Notes: a model not told the origin generated them from the letters alone. 64,000 nt of DNA from Piper betle (GCA_033002965.1 JAURVB010014867.1:1-64000); one strand, 5' to 3'; positions 34,389 to 47,900 are shown, counted from the first letter of the stretch. Numbers and translations: made by a program.

Positions 34389-36429
34389 TGTAAAACCCAT
34401 GATTCGAGCCAGGGTTTTATATTCAGAACCGGTCAGTTCGACCATTATTTTTTAGTCGAGTCAGTTTTAGAACACGTGTACTGAGCCAATGCTAGTCGTG
34501 TGTATGAGCTATGAGGGTCATGCGTACCCAAGTATATGATGATAACATCATGAACACAGCAGAACATAATGAGTTATCAGAATATATGAGAGCATGATAG
34601 TTATTTTTTTAATTTTATATATAGTGGATCGAAGAATTAGTTTTAGGCCGTTTACCACGTTAGGACGCGTTACGGGTAGTTTGGGTGGGTTGATAGTCCT
34701 AGAGCATATCATTATGATGTTTTGGTGGTTGTTTGATTTTATTGGATTTTTCCCGATTTTTATGGAATTTTTTAAGGATTTATGGCGACTTAATTATTAT
34801 TCTTGACTCGTGTTGGAAACGAGTCAAGTAATATTTACAAGTTTGCCACCGGCCCTTTTCTCTCCTCCCAACACCTTCTTCCTCAAAACCTTGCCCCAAC
34901 GCCGCCCCTGTGCAGTGTCACCGCCGCTGCTGTGGACACCGACCTGCCGCCAATCGTCGCCGGCTAGCCCCGCCACGACGTCGCCGTGCCTCCCCGACCA
35001 CTCCCGGCCACCATCTGGCTGCCGCGACGCCGGATCACCGCGCCTAGTGCGGCACCCGCGTTCGCCTGTGTCGCCAATTTTGCTGCCGGCGACCGTCGCC
35101 ATTGCAATCCAGCTTTACCCTCGACACCCTCGACCACCCAGGGACCTTCCCCGACCGGAGTGGAGACCATTGCCGCCCAGGCCAGCCGGATCTAGCTACC
35201 CATTGTCGCCGGCCCTATTTTAGGCATTTTTCGGTGAGGCACCACCTCCGCCGACCATGTCGATGCCATAGACGCGTCGGGCTCGCCGAGGCGGTTCCAA
35301 TGGTACCCAATACCATTGCTTTCCAGCTAGTAGACGCCACAACGGTTGTCGCCGGAAAACCGCTGGAAGCTGTCGGAAAACCGCTGGAACCTGTCGGAAA
35401 ATCGAATTTGCTAGAATTCGTCGGATCTTCCACGGAGCTCATCCAGTCGATCTCGATCGAACTTTGGATACCGACGAGCGCCAAATGTGAGCTCCGAGAC
35501 ACGTGACGGAACCCTATTCGTCGCCGATTGCTGACGACGTGAGGTATAATTACCTCCGAAATTATAATTTAAACTTGATGATTGTTAGCACAACATGCTA
35601 GGGTTGATTTATTGATGTGATTAATGCTTAATTATGGACGAAACGATGAGTTGCATGATGAGATTAAGTGTGAATGAAGAGTAAGCGATCTAATGAGAGC
35701 ATGATAAGTGATTACGACATAACTTAGAAAAACACGATAAGATTGGTATGAATAGGAGTTAGAATTTCTTTCATACTTATGATTATATAATTGTTGATTG
35801 TTATGGTTGATGTTGTATTGTGAGTGTGTTTGATCATGACGAGTTTGATTCATCATTTAGTTAGCGGGAGTTAGTATTTAGTTTTGATGTGTAGGTACGG
35901 AGTAGGAGCTCGCCGCCTAGGCACGATGACACGCTTGGAGCTTCTACCAGGTCCGTTTAGGACTCGTCTCTATTTTACGCTCTTTTCTATTGTATGTTTA
36001 TTTTATTATTTGTCAGGACGGGTTAAGTGGTGTTTTATTGGATCCCACTTAACTCGGGCCATTTAACCGAATAGTTTTCCGGATTAATAACCCCTCGAGG
36101 ATAAGATCCCTCGAGGATGATTTCGAAAACAAGATCTATCACAAGTTGCCTTCGGGCCTATTCTATAAATCCCTAACCAGCCCTATATATATGTAGTTTT
36201 CATGTTTTCAGTGAGATGAGAGATGGAGAAACCGACTGCACGTACCATGAGCGGATGCCGTGACAGTCAAAGCGGGCTCTGTATTAGTGCCAGCAGACTG
36301 TTCCATTCTTGAGGGATCCTGACAACTCCGCGTTTGAGTTCCTCACACCCGGAGAACGTGGAGGTTTATGGGTACTATTTAGTATAACGCATGTCCGGAC
36401 TTGTGGTTCAAAGGGTACTAAAGGCAACT

Positions 36430-37667
36430 TGTAAAGACCATGATTTTTATTACAAGACTCGAACCTAAATATTATGAAATAAATATAGATGAACCGATAT
36501 GGTTGGTTATCAAGTCGACCGGTCATGGTTCGACTTAATGTCACCTAGAAAATACCTATTCATGAATGGATGATGGGGTGTGAGAATTTAATGAAGGGGC
36601 TCGTTGAACCTAGGAAATACCAATGGATGATGGGGTGTGAAAATTTAATGAAGGGGCTTGTTGAACCTAGGAAATACCAATTGATGATGGGGTGTGAGAA
36701 TTTAATGAAGGGGCTCGTTGAACCTAGGAAATACCAATGGATGATGGGGTATGAGAATTTAATGGAGGGAATGGTTGAAGTGTATATATATGCAGGAGGA
36801 GGGAGTATTTCAGGCATCATCTCCATCCCAGGCGACCATCCCCATTACTGTGTGAGTATTTCATCCCTCATCTTATTTGTTTCCATTTGGATTCTTGCAT
36901 GCAAAGTGTTGTTGGAGACGCCTTTGTTAAGTTGCTAGATCCCTAGCGTCTTATGCATGGGTTTCTTGTCGAATGCTTGGTATGAACTGCTGCGAGTCTT
37001 TGGGGTCGGGTGTTTGTTTTGTGTTTTGTTAATGGATATGTCAGAATGGACCTGACAACCAAAAATGGATACGTCAGAATGGACCTGACAGCCAAAAATA
37101 TATATGTCAGAATGGACTTGACAGCTAAAAATGGACATGTCAGAATGGACCTGACAGCCAAAAATGGACATGTCAAAATAGACCTGACAGCCAAAATGGA
37201 TATGTCAGAATGAACCTGACAACCAAAAATGGATATGTCAGAATGGACCTGACAGCTAAAAATGGATATGTAAGAATGGACCTGACAGCCAAAAATGGAC
37301 ATGTCAAAATGAACTGGGAGACAAACTTTTAATCTCAGAATGACCTGAGAGCTTGTAGAACTACATTGAGGTTGATCCCGATATGGGTATGTAGGCTAAT
37401 CAAGTTTGTTTGATTTCAGCTCACCTAAGGAAAATTACAAGTATGGTTGGTGGTTCTTTTACGAACTCAGGGTAGGAGAATGGATAATAAATTGGACTTC
37501 CTTTTATTTTCTTGTGTTATACATGTGGCTTTGGGAAACGATCCAAGACTGTGGAGTAACGCCCAAACCGGTTAGGGCTGGTCGTTACAGGGTTGGTTTG
37601 GTTTAATTTCGAGTAATGCCTAGCCAGTTGGGCCCATAATATTGTGAAAAAATGGCAGGTCGTTACA
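36430..37667 (+). mobile_element. Solo LTR of family B (B2)
   Basis: TGTAAAGACC...GTTACA with flanks CAACT and CGACT, a 5-base target duplication with one change. Uninterrupted A copies read ggcgactgcctgag here (50421). It holds the 57-bp array (36564-36790) and a 33-bp array. Confidence 0.88.
37033..37303 (+). repeat. 33-bp tandem array 4 (in B2)
   Basis: About 8.5 units with the ccaaaaatgg spacer of array 1. Units differ more among themselves than in arrays 2 and 3, so this copy is older. Confidence 0.9.
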
Positions 37668-38437
37668 CGACTACCTGAGACTCGGCCTTCGTGCTCAAGG
37701 CGAAGAGAAATATGGAGGTAAGGAGAGGGCTTAGAATTTGAGACCAGAAAATGAAATAAGAAAATGCCGAGAGCAGCATCAGCAGCAGCAGATCAGTAAG
37801 TTCGGGATGCTTCAGGGTCTGCAGCCCAGTGACTCGTCAATAGTGCCCTTCAGAGTGTTCACGTGGAGTATATGATGTTTTCTTTCATATGAGAGTTTGC
37901 TCTCATAGCCAGCTTGTTATAGTTATTTTATTTTTTGGACAAGTAACACTTGTTACTGGCGTGTTTTTATAATATATATAAGTAATAATCACAAATTGGA
38001 GGAGCCAGCTTGGACAGAAGAGCACTGTTGTCGCTTGCACACATGTCAGTCGATTGAGTGATTATATTTTGTTTATGATGCTATTATATTGTGTGAATGA
38101 AGTTGCGTGATATATAAATACATGTTTGCATATATGTTTATATATAGTATTTTGATAGGGTGACCCTAATTGCACTTTTAGGGGAAATTTTGTTCGTTTT
38201 ATTTCAGAATTTTTATCGATTTTGATCATAATTGTGATGGTGTGTAATTTAGTTTGCATGTCATCCTTGTATATCATGTTAGGATTCTGTATATTCATCT
38301 ATGCATAACGAGTAATATCTTCATCTTAAGACGCCGAGATTGGATCCGCATGAGTTATGTTCGGGTTAGCCGATCTAACCGGGGCATGTAACATGCCGGT
38401 TCGGTTCACGAGCGTGGATCGGATTTGAGGTGTTACA

Positions 38438-39627
38438 AATTACCTCAGCTTTCTCGAGTCAATGCCAAACGATTTCAATTGAGATAATTATTGATTGCAA
38501 CAAACGGCGTTTTGCTCTCACAAATATACTTGGAAGAGGTGGATTTGGTAAGACGTTCAAGGGAGGACTTGCTGACGGATCCCCTGTGGCTGTTAAGCGA
38601 GCAAAGAAGGAGAAGACGTCTGCTGGAACGGAACTCCAATTCCGGACTGAGGTGGAACTCCTTAGCATTGCATTGCAGACAAACATCCTCCCACTTATTG
38701 GATATTGCATGAGTCGCACTGAGCGCCTTCTTGTCTTCCTTACACGGCCAATGGTGACCTTTGTCAACGTTTGAGAGGTACATTGTAAATCTAGAAACTT
38801 TAAAACTAACTAGTTCTTTCAATGGCATCTTGTTAATCTCCCGAACTTGGGACTGGTTTTGTAGCGCGTCCCCTGAATGCTCCTCCACTAGATTGGCGCT
38901 CGCGGATGCAGATTGCAATTGGAACAGCAGAAGGCCTCGCTTATTTGCATAAGCAGATGAACATAAAGATTATTCACCGGGGTTTAAAAGCTGCAAAGAT
39001 TCTATTGAATGATGAGTTTGAAGCAGTTATTTCTGATTTTGGATTGTCAAAACAAATGAACCTCGAGGATAGCTTCGTGACAAGTGCTGTTCGAGGAACA
39101 ATTGGACACATTGGGGAAAGAATCAGAGATAGCTGGTGTTTTTGGCTATGGCATTTTACTTCTGGAGCTCATAACAGGACAATGGGCGTATGATCTTGCT
39201 AGGTTGGCTAATGATGATGATATCATGTTGTTGCACTGGGTATGAACTTCAAAGCAGATACCTAGTCTTCTATGTGAATGTCTGATTTGAAATTTTTTTC
39301 CATCATAGGAGTTGTAGAGTAATAATCTTACTCCGAAAGCCAAAGATAGAAATTTGCATGGAACAAGGCCTTGTTTTAAGAATTAAAAATTATGTTTGCA
39401 GGTAAAAAACCTTCTTGAAGAGAAGGTGCTGGGAGTGATAGTTGATCTGGATCCGAAGGACAAGTATGTGAAGGCCGAAGTGGCGCAGCTCATACAGGTA
39501 GCAATTCTCTGCATTCAGGATTCCCCCGTGGGGAGACCAAAAATGTCAGAAGGGGTGAGATTGCTTGGAGGTTATGGATTGGTCGAGAGGTGGAAGCACC
39601 GGCAAAGAATAAACCCTTATCGCCTTC
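38438..39627 (+). pseudogene. SERK-like receptor kinase pseudogene, split by A1 and D
   Basis: Kinase remnants in order: RFQLR (then stop/frameshift), [53 protein letters not shown], an intron-like gap, [29 protein letters not shown] (catalytic HRD is HRG), [18 protein letters not shown], then a frameshift and loss of the APE segment, [21 protein letters not shown], and after an intron LIQVAILCIQDSPVGRPKMSEGVR. The order and wording follow the SERK kinase, as in the intact gene at 53779. On the left, the codons for EDMEEL just before A1 (31195-31212) may continue the same exon. On the right, copia D cuts it at 39628. Dead by several independent lesions. Confidence 0.85.
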
Positions 39628-40138
39628 TGTTGGGTTGTCTCTTCTTTTCGGTAAATAAATAAAATTATATTTTTATTTTGAGTAAAAATTAAGATTTTAT
39701 AAATTTATTTTATTAAAAAGAACAAAAACAATGTCCCACGTTTTGCTTCTTTGGTTTTGGAGAAAAAAGGCGACGAGAAGAGAAGAGAAAATTGTGGATT
39801 GAAAAAATATGAATGTTTTGTTGATTATTAATGGTAATTTTACCAAGTTTTTAATTTGTAATATGTTATTCTCTATTTTCTTCATTTGTAGTTAATACTA
39901 ATTTTTTAAAAATTATAATAAATTGGTATTGAGGAGTTTGTTCTATGGTGGATCTTTTCTGTATCAAGTTGTGATATAGTAAGTTTGATCTTCGTCGTTT
40001 ACCCGTAGTTTTCCCCCAAATTAGGAATTTTTCACATAAAATTTGGTTTGTCCATATTAGAAGATATTTCCTTTCAAGTTGTTTGGTAATTCTCATCCTT
40101 TATAGTTGAAATGAGATTTTGTTTCGTTAATCCCAACA
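39628..40138 (+). repeat. 5' LTR of copia D
   Basis: 511 bases with copia-type ends. It aligns along its length with 52813-53345 but with many substitutions and indels, so the insertion is not recent. Confidence 0.9.
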
Positions 40139-40816
40139 AATAGTATGACAGCCAAGTTGGTTAGTTGTAGATTTTGATTATTGATATTTTCTGCCCACTA
40201 GGTGTTTGATGAAATTTCTAAGAGTCTTGTTTATATGTTTGTGATTTATATTTCAACAAGATGGTTGATGAGAAGCATGTTAAGATGATATCTCTTAAGG
40301 GGTCAAGCAACTGACACTATTAGAAAGAAAAAATGAACTTATTATCACTAATAAAAAATCGGCAAAGGTGACTGATAAAGACTGGAATAAGTTGGATAGG
40401 AAGACTATGACCTGTTTGAGACAATGAAGAGATGAAGTTGTATATCATCATATTTCTGAATTGACATTGTAAAACCCCGAAAAAAATAATTACGTTATTT
40501 TATTTAGGATTTTATAAATCTTAGAATGAATCATAAATAATATTTAATTAAATAAATTCTTAAGAATCAATATCATAAATTATCATTTATAACCCATTCG
40601 TATTCACTTAATAGTAAGTTTTTGACTTTTCAATATCACACAAATGATATAGTTATGAGTGATTATGTTCTTTTCTATAAAATTTATTGTAGTGACTTCT
40701 TAAATTCCATACATATTAATAAAATTTAATATAATGACTTTATAAATTCCACACATATTCTTCTATATAAAGGAGAGTTCTGTTGTTAAATAAAACATCT
40801 TCTAGATAGCTGGTGA

Positions 40817-41400
40817 TGTAAAACCCACGATTCGAGTCAGGGTTTTATATCCAGAACCGGTTGGTTCGACTGTTATTTTCGAGTCAAGTCAATTTCAGAA
40901 TACGTGAACTGAGCCGACGCCAATCGTGTGTATGAGCTATGAGGGTTATGCGTACCCAAGTATATGATGATAACGTCATGAACACAGCAAAACAAAATGA
41001 GTTATCAGAATATATGAGAGAATGGTAGTTATTTTTTTTATTTTTATATATAGTGGATCATAGAATTAATTTTAGACCGTTTATTGCTTTAGGATGCGTT
41101 ACATGCAGTTTGGGTGGGTTGATAGTTCTAGAGCATATCATTATGATATTTTGGTATTTGTTTGATTTTATAGGATTTTTCTCGATTTTTTTAAGGATTT
41201 CATACGTTACTATTCTTGACTCAAGCTGGACACAGGTAGTATTATTTATGACATTGCCACCCAGTTATTTTTCTTCCCCCCAACACTTCCTTTCTTCTTC
41301 CCCATCCAAACCCTAGTCGCGCCACCCTCTGCTTGTCGTCACCGCCACTGTTGACACCGGCCTGCCGCCGATCGTCCCTGACTAGCCCCACCACAGCGTC
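40817..41400 (+). mobile_element. A2: 5' fragment of a family A LTR
   Basis: TGTAAAACCCACGATTCGAG at 40817 and colinear with other A LTRs up to ccccaccacagcgtc at 41400, in the GC-rich block, where it stops against inverted A sequence. Confidence 0.85.
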
Positions 41401-42696
41401 AACAACTATTATCCAAACAACTTATGAAGAAAAATCTGCATGTAAAGAAAATAGACAGAACTATACCTACCAGTTGGACTTGGAGTAGTCTTTGCACACA
41501 CATCACCTATAAAAGTATCTTACATCTTAATCAGCCGAGAGTGGCTCTGATACCAATTCTGTAACAGCCCAAATCTGGTCCACGCTCGTGAACTGAACTG
41601 ACATGTTACAGGCTCTGATTTGGTCGGCTAACCCGAATCCAACTCGTGCGGATCTAATCTTGACATCTTAAGATGAAGATATGACTCGTCATGCATGGAT
41701 AAATGCTCAGAATCCTAACATGATAATACATGGATGACATTCAAAGTAATTCATACAGCAATATAATTACGATCAAAATCAATAAAAATTCTAAAATAAA
41801 ACAGACAGAGTCTCTCCTAAAAGTGCAATTAGGGTTTACCCTATCAAAATAATATATACAAGTATATATGTATATATCAACAATTTCATTCACACACAAT
41901 CTAATATGCTAAAAACTCATTCTAGAACTTGGATCTCAACCCACAATGCTTCCACTGCGCAATGTATTCATGTTTCACATTCTATCATCATGTATTAACA
42001 TTTAATCATGTCACATCATCATGTCTCAAGTATTTAATCACACCATATAATAATATCATAAACGCAATATAACCACTCAATTTACTGACATGTGTGCAAG
42101 TGACAACAATGCTCCTCCATCAAAACTGGCTCCTCCAACTAGTGATTATTACCTACATATAGTATAAAAACACGTCAGTAACAAGTGTTACTGGTCTGAA
42201 AAATAAAATAACTATAATAAGCTGGCTATGAGAGCAAACTCTCATATGAAAGAAAACATCATATACTCCTCGTGAACACTCTGAAGGGCACCTACTGAGG
42301 AGCGATTAGGCTACAGACCTGGTAGCATCCTGAACTAACTGATCTATTACTGCTGATGCCTCTCTCGGCATTTTGTTACTTCATTTTATGGTCTCAAATC
42401 CTAAGCCCTCTCCTTACCTCCACATTTCTCCTGGCCTTGAGCACGAAGGCCAAGTACTCTCAGGCAGTCGCCATTTGTACCGTTTAAACCACAAGTCCGG
42501 ACATGCGCTGTACTAAACAGTACCCATAAACCTCCACATTCTCTGAGTGTGAGGAACTCAAATGCGAAGTTGTCAGGATCCTTCGGGAATGGAACAGTCC
42601 GCTGCACTAATCCAGAGCCCGTTTTGACTGTCATGGCATTCGCTTATGGTATGTGCAGTCAATTTCTCCATCTTTCGTCTCACTGAAAATGTGAAA

Positions 42697-42737
<41 letters not shown>

Positions 42738-44410
42738 TTGAGTAGGGATTTATATAATAGGCCCGAAGGCAACTTGTGGTGTATCTTGTTTTCGAAATCA
42801 TCCTCGAGGGGTTATTAATTCGGAAAACTGTTCGGTTAAATGGCGAGAGTTAAGTGGGATCTAATAAAACGCCATTTAACCCGTCCTACAAATAATAAAA
42901 TAAACATACAATAGAAGAGAACGTCAAACAGAGACGAGTCCTAAACGAACATGGTAGAAGCTCCAAGCATGTCATCGCGCCTAGGCGGCGAGCTCCTACT
43001 CCGTACCTACACATCAAAACTAAATACTAACGCCCGCTAACTAAATGATGAATCAAACTCGTCTTGATTAAACACACTCACAATACAAACATCAATCATA
43101 ACAATAAACAATTATAAATGTGAAAGTAATTCCAACTTATCCTATTAACACCAGTTTTATTATATTTCCTAAGTTATGTTGTACTCGATTATCATGCTCA
43201 AATTTACGTTATTTCATTAGATCACTTAACCTTCATTCCTTGTAAATCACATCATGCACATCTTTACTTCATTCATAGTCTAGCATTCATCATGACAACT
43301 ACTCAATTCTAGCATTCTATGCTAATAATCATCATCAATTTTAAATAATCAAATTGGAAGTAATCATACCTCACGTCGTCGGCATTCGACGACGGTTAGG
43401 GTTCCATTGCGTGTTTCGGACCTCAAATTCGACGCTCTTTGGCATCCAAAATTCAATCGGGTTCGAATGGGTGAGCTCCGCAGAAGATCTCGTGAAGTCT
43501 AGCCATTCCGGTTTTTCGGCGGGTTTCAGCGGGCTTCAGTGTTTTCCGGCAGCTTCCAGCGATAACCATCGGTAGCGTCTATTGGCCGAAAAGTAAGGGT
43601 ATTGGGTACCCTTGGAACCGGCTTAGCGAGCCCGACTCATCTATGACGTCGACATGGTCGATGGAAGCGGTGGCTGGCCGAAAAATGGCAAATCAGATCC
43701 GGCGGCGATGGGTGACTCGATCTAGCTGCCCTAGGCGGCGATGGCCTCCGCTTTGGTCAGGAAAGGTCACTGGGTGGTCTAGGCGACCACCCGATCATGG
43801 CGGTGACAGTTGCCAGTGGCGCGATCGGCGACGGAAGCTCGACACAAAGGCGTAGCTTCCTCACGTTGTGGCGGACAGATGCTTGTCGGGCCTAGTTGGG
43901 GTGGCACGACGTCGTCGTGGTGGGGCTAGGCGGTGTTGATCTGTGGCAGGGTGGCGTCCATGGCAGCGGCGACGACACTGCACGGGGGCGGCGCTGGGGC
44001 AAGGTTTTTGGGAAGAAGGCGTTGGGAGGGAAGAAAAGGGATGGTGGCAAATTTGTAAATATTACTTGACTCGTCTCCTGCTCGAGTCAAGAATAATAAT
44101 TAAGTCGCCGTAAATCCTAAAAAATTCCATAAAAATTGGGAAAATCCTATAAAATCAAACAAACACCAAAACGTCATAATGATATGCTCTAGAACTATCA
44201 ACCCACCCAAACTACCCATAATGTATCCTAACGTAGTAAACGGCCGAAAACTAATTCTACGATCCACTGTGTATAAAAATAAAATAAAGAAAAATAACTG
44301 GAATACTCTCATATTTTCTGATAACTCATTCTGTTCTCCTGTGTTCATGACACTATCATCATATACTTGGGTACGCATATAAAATGCCGACTCAAATCGT
44401 AGGTTTTACA
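41401..44410 (-). mobile_element. A3: 5' LTR plus leader of a family A element, inverted
   Basis: On the minus strand, a complete LTR runs from 44410 (TGTAAAACC) to 41560 (…CTGTTACA, 2851 bases). A tRNA-Met primer site follows at 41555-41541 and then ~140 bases of leader that stop at 41401. This is the copy that proves the A repeat is an LTR and gives its length. It contains an (AT)n tract at 42700-42735. Confidence 0.88.
41541..41555 (-). promoter_or_regulatory. tRNA-Met primer binding site of A3
   Basis: TGGTATCAGAGCCAC on the minus strand, four bases after the LTR end. Confidence 0.9.
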
Positions 44411-45566
44411 CAACACCCCCTTAAAGATTAAATACCTGCCCCCATGCCAAAAGGGGTGACAGGGCACAGTGGCGCAAGACGGCTCATTATGCACTTGTGA
44501 TACCGATAGGGTGAGTCAATGACAAATATTGGTAACTACAGGTCGAGGGCCACATAGTGTGTGTGCGCATACATGGGATTGTAGCTGGATGGGCGGCCAC
44601 CCTCCCGGCATATTAAGAGCTCAACATAAGCTCATAATCACAAAACGACGTAATTCAGATGTTGTGGGATATATTAATTATTTCTTGCAATTATACGACT
44701 TAGTGTTTTTATCACTAATACGAAATTGCCTCCGTAGGTATGAGCATAGAAGGATGGGTAGAGTCGGGACAACTAGAAGACTCTATTATTGGACTATTCT
44801 TTTCTTGAGATTGTTCGCATGGTAGTGGGATTTTGGTTCGGTTCATTAGGCTTAAATTATTCCGAGCATTTGTATACTAATTTATTGTTATGTATTTATT
44901 TAAAATCTTAAAAATTAATAGAAAATTAATTTATGAGACACTTAGTTTCATATAGTAACACTTAGCTCGTGGCTCGGAACGGGCGGGTTGTTACAGACAT
45001 TGTCAAAAGCTATATCGGATAAACTTCAAGAAGTTTATGAGAGGAATACTGCTGGCAACAAGACCCTTTTGATAAGGAAATTAATGAACTTAAAGTATAA
45101 AGATGGAAGTGACATAAGTGGGCATCTTAATGAGATGAAGAATATCATTACTTAACTTGCCAAAATGAAGATGACTTTAGATGAGGAATGACAAGCTATC
45201 CTGCTCCTCAACACATTGCCAGAGAATTGGGAAACATTGGTGATCTCTTTGAGCAATGCTGCTCCGAATGGACAACTCACAAGGGACATAGTAACAAGAA
45301 GTTTACTAAATGTGGAGGTGAGAAGAAAATTTCTACCAACTTCAGGTTCTCATGTATTAGTGTCAGAAGAGGCAAGAGGTAGATTAAGAGATATAGACAC
45401 AAACAGGAGGGATAAAAGTCGAGGAAGATCTAAATCCAGAAAACACTTAAAGTGTTATTATTGTGACAAGACATGTCATTTCAAGAAGGACTGTTGGAAG
45501 CTTAATAAAGACTTGAAAAATAAGGACAACAAGGATCAATGAAATACTAATGTTGTACATGATGAC

Positions 45567-46534
45567 ATGGTGATTCTTTCAAATTGTGGGAATAATTGTT
45601 TAACAGTTAATTGTGATGCTAGTTGGGTAGTTGACTTGGGAACATCATTCCATGCAACTCAAAGCAGAAATTTCTTTACTACCTATGAACCTTCAGATCT
45701 AGGTATAGTGAAAATGAGAAATAGTGATACTTCTAAAATTGTGAGACTTGGAGATGTGCATATAGTAACAAACACAGGTTATAAATTAGTGCTTAAAATG
45801 TCAGATATATTCTAGATTTGAGGATGAGTTTATTGTCAACCAGAGTGCTTGATGATGAAGGATTTGGTTTATAATTTGCACAAGGTGTGTGGAAATTTGT
45901 AAAAGGTTCTCTTGTTGTTGCTAAAGGGAAGAAGTGTTATAGTTTGTACAAGACTGAGACGAGTCTAGTTTGAGGGGAGGTTATTATCTCCTCAATTGAT
46001 TCCACTGCTGATTTATGGCACCATCGACTAGGACACATGAGTGAGAGAGACTAAAGACATTAAAGTAGTTAAATCTCCTTTCCAAGGTTAAGGACATCAT
46101 AATTAGTCCTTGTAACCATTGTTTGGTGGGGAAATAACACAAGACATCCTTGAGCAAGCACTCATTGTATCTATGCAGGTAAACACTCTTGGCAGTTCTA
46201 TTTATTTTACAGTTTTATTGATGATACTTCTAGGAAGATGTGGGCTTATGGAATGAAAAATAAAAGTGAAGTTTTTGGTATCTTTAAGAATTTTCATGTG
46301 TTGGTTGAAAGAGAAACTAGTAAACTCTTAAAATGCCTTAGAAGTGATAATGGTGGTGAATATTGTTCTGTTGAGTGTGATGAATATTGTGGCAAACATG
46401 GAATTAAACATGAGGAGACAGTTCCTTATACTCCTCAACATAATGGAGTGGCTGAAAGAATGAACAGGACCATCTTTGAGAGGATTAGAAGTATGTTATC
46501 TTCAATTAAGTTGCCTAAAAGCTTTTGGGGGTGA
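45567..46534 (+). pseudogene. Copia D: protease and integrase
   Basis: The protease motif reads WVVDLGTSFHAT, with LGT in place of SGA. The integrase part has HHRLGHMSE (zinc-binding), SFIDDTSRKMW (first Asp), RSDNGGEYC (second Asp) and NGVAERMNRTI (Glu), so the catalytic DDE residues survive while stops and shifts break the frame between them. Confidence 0.88.
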
Positions 46535-47900
46535 CGCCATGAGTATAGCTTGTTATTTGATTAATAGATCTCTCACATATGCCCTGGACAATGACATACC
46601 AGAAAGGGTTTGAAGTGATAAAAAGGTCCGCTATTCTCATTTGAGAGTCTTTGATTGTAAGGCCTTTACACATGTGCCCAAGGAACAAAGGGCTAAGCTT
46701 GACTCTAGAGTTGTGGAATATATTTTTCTGGGATATGGTGATGATAAGTTTGGATACAAACTTTGGAATTCTAAGAATAGAAAACTGATTCGAAATAGAG
46801 AAGTAGTTATTATGGAGGATTAAACAGTTGAGGACATTGGCAAGGAAGAAGGTCCTCAAACAAAATCACAGGAAAGCTTGGAAAAGATAAAAGAACCTTC
46901 AACCACAACTCGAAGTGAAGAGGAGGCTCAGGATGATATAATTATTCTCCCATCTAGTGATGATGAGGTTGAAGATGTGGTGTCTGGATGATATTTCTAA
47001 TGAGTTTGTTAATGATGTTGGACAGGAATAGGTAGATTTTAATCAAGGGCAGCCAACTAATGTGAGGAGATAAGACTCGTGAACCAGTTCTATCAATAAG
47101 ATATCCATCATCAGAATATGTGAAAATCACTAAATGTGGAGAACCAGAAAATTTCAGTAAAATCAAAGCTCATATAGAAAAAGAGAAGTGGTTGAAGGCA
47201 ATGTAAGATGAGATAAAATTTTTGCATGATAATCACGCCTTTGAGTTGGTGGATCTTCCTAAGTGGAAGAGAGTATTAAAGAACAAATAAGTCTATTTGA
47301 TCAAACATGAAGAAAATAACACACAACCACGGTACAAGGCAAAGTTAGTGGTGAAGGGGCTTCGGACAAAAGAAAGGTATTAATTTCGATGTTTTTAAAA
47401 TGTCTTCTATTAGAATTATTCTAGCTTTGGTTGTAAGTTTAGATAAGTTGAATAGTTAGATGTGAAGACGGCCCTTCTTTATAGTGATCTCAAGGAGACC
47501 ATATACATGGAGTAACCAGAGGGTTTCAAAGTCGAAGGAAAGGAACAAATGGTGTGTAGATTGAAAAAGAGTTTGTGTTGTTTGAATCAAAAACCTAGAC
47601 AGTGGTACAAAAAGTTTGATTTTTTTATGGAAAAGAATGGGTACAAGAAGTTTGTTTCTGATCACTGTGTGTTCATTAAGAGGTTTGATGATGATGACTT
47701 TATTATTTTGTTGCTTTATATAGATGACATGTTGATTGTATGACATGATGGAGCCAAGATTGTAAGTTTAAAGAAGAACTTGAATAAATCTTTTGAAATA
47801 AAGGATTTAGAATCGGCAAAGTAAATCTTGGAGATGTCCATTCAGCGTGACAGAGGAGCTAGAAAGCTATGGGTGTCACAGGAAAAGTACATAGAAAAAG
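46535..47900 (+). pseudogene. Copia D: integrase C-terminus and reverse transcriptase
   Basis: HVPKEQRAKLDSR...FLGYGDDKFGYKLW is the GKGY-type integrase tail. RT follows with VCRLKKSLCCLNQKPRQWYKKF and the catalytic LLYIDDMLIV at about 47713-47742. Interrupted at 47901 by element F. Confidence 0.88.

Larger units (their letters stand above)
31213..38437 (+). mobile_element. Ty3/gypsy element A1 (Tekay/Del-like), internally deleted
   Basis: Starts TGTAAAACCC at 31213 and ends GGTGTTACA at 38437, flanked by AACTA and AATTA (5-base target duplication, one change). The parts are a 5' LTR lacking its last ~1.2 kb, ~1.6 kb of internal sequence with no recognisable gag or pol, a tract with tttcgaggatgaaatttttataaggaggga and a full 3' LTR. 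That tract and LTRs of ~2.8 kb fit the Tekay/Del chromovirus lineage. It lies within the kinase part of a SERK-like pseudogene. It cannot transpose without help. Confidence 0.85.
34389..38437 (+). repeat. 3' LTR of A1, carrying solo LTR B2
   Basis: TGTAAAACCC...GGTGTTACA, about 2806 bases after removing B2. It includes the GC-rich block (34850-35530), cctcgaggat repeats, the promoter-like segment with ccctatatatatg (36183-36196) and the start of the transcribed part near gttttcagtgag. Confidence 0.85.
40468..44995 (+). mobile_element. Solo LTR of family E, carrying pieces of family A
   Basis: TGTAAAACCCC (40468) to TTACA (44995) with an exact 5-base duplication GACAT on both sides (40463-40467, 44996-45000), inside gag of D. 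Without the A pieces it is about 930 bases. No internal E sequence remains, so LTR-LTR recombination has removed the body. Confidence 0.85.
40261..45541 (+). pseudogene. Copia D: gag, split by solo LTR E
   Basis: Gag begins near ATGGTTGATGAG (40261) and resumes at 45001 with LSKAISDKLQEVYERNT, LNEMKNIIT-stop, LNTLPENWETLV and a CCHC knuckle CYYCDKTCHFKKDC (45452-45493; the usual Gly-His is Cys-His). In-frame stops at about 45155 and 45188 show it is dead. Confidence 0.85.

Noticed and set aside
38062..38298. A 78-residue minus-strand ORF at the end of the A1 LTR
   Set aside because: It is inside a well-bounded LTR and is not conserved in A3 or A5.
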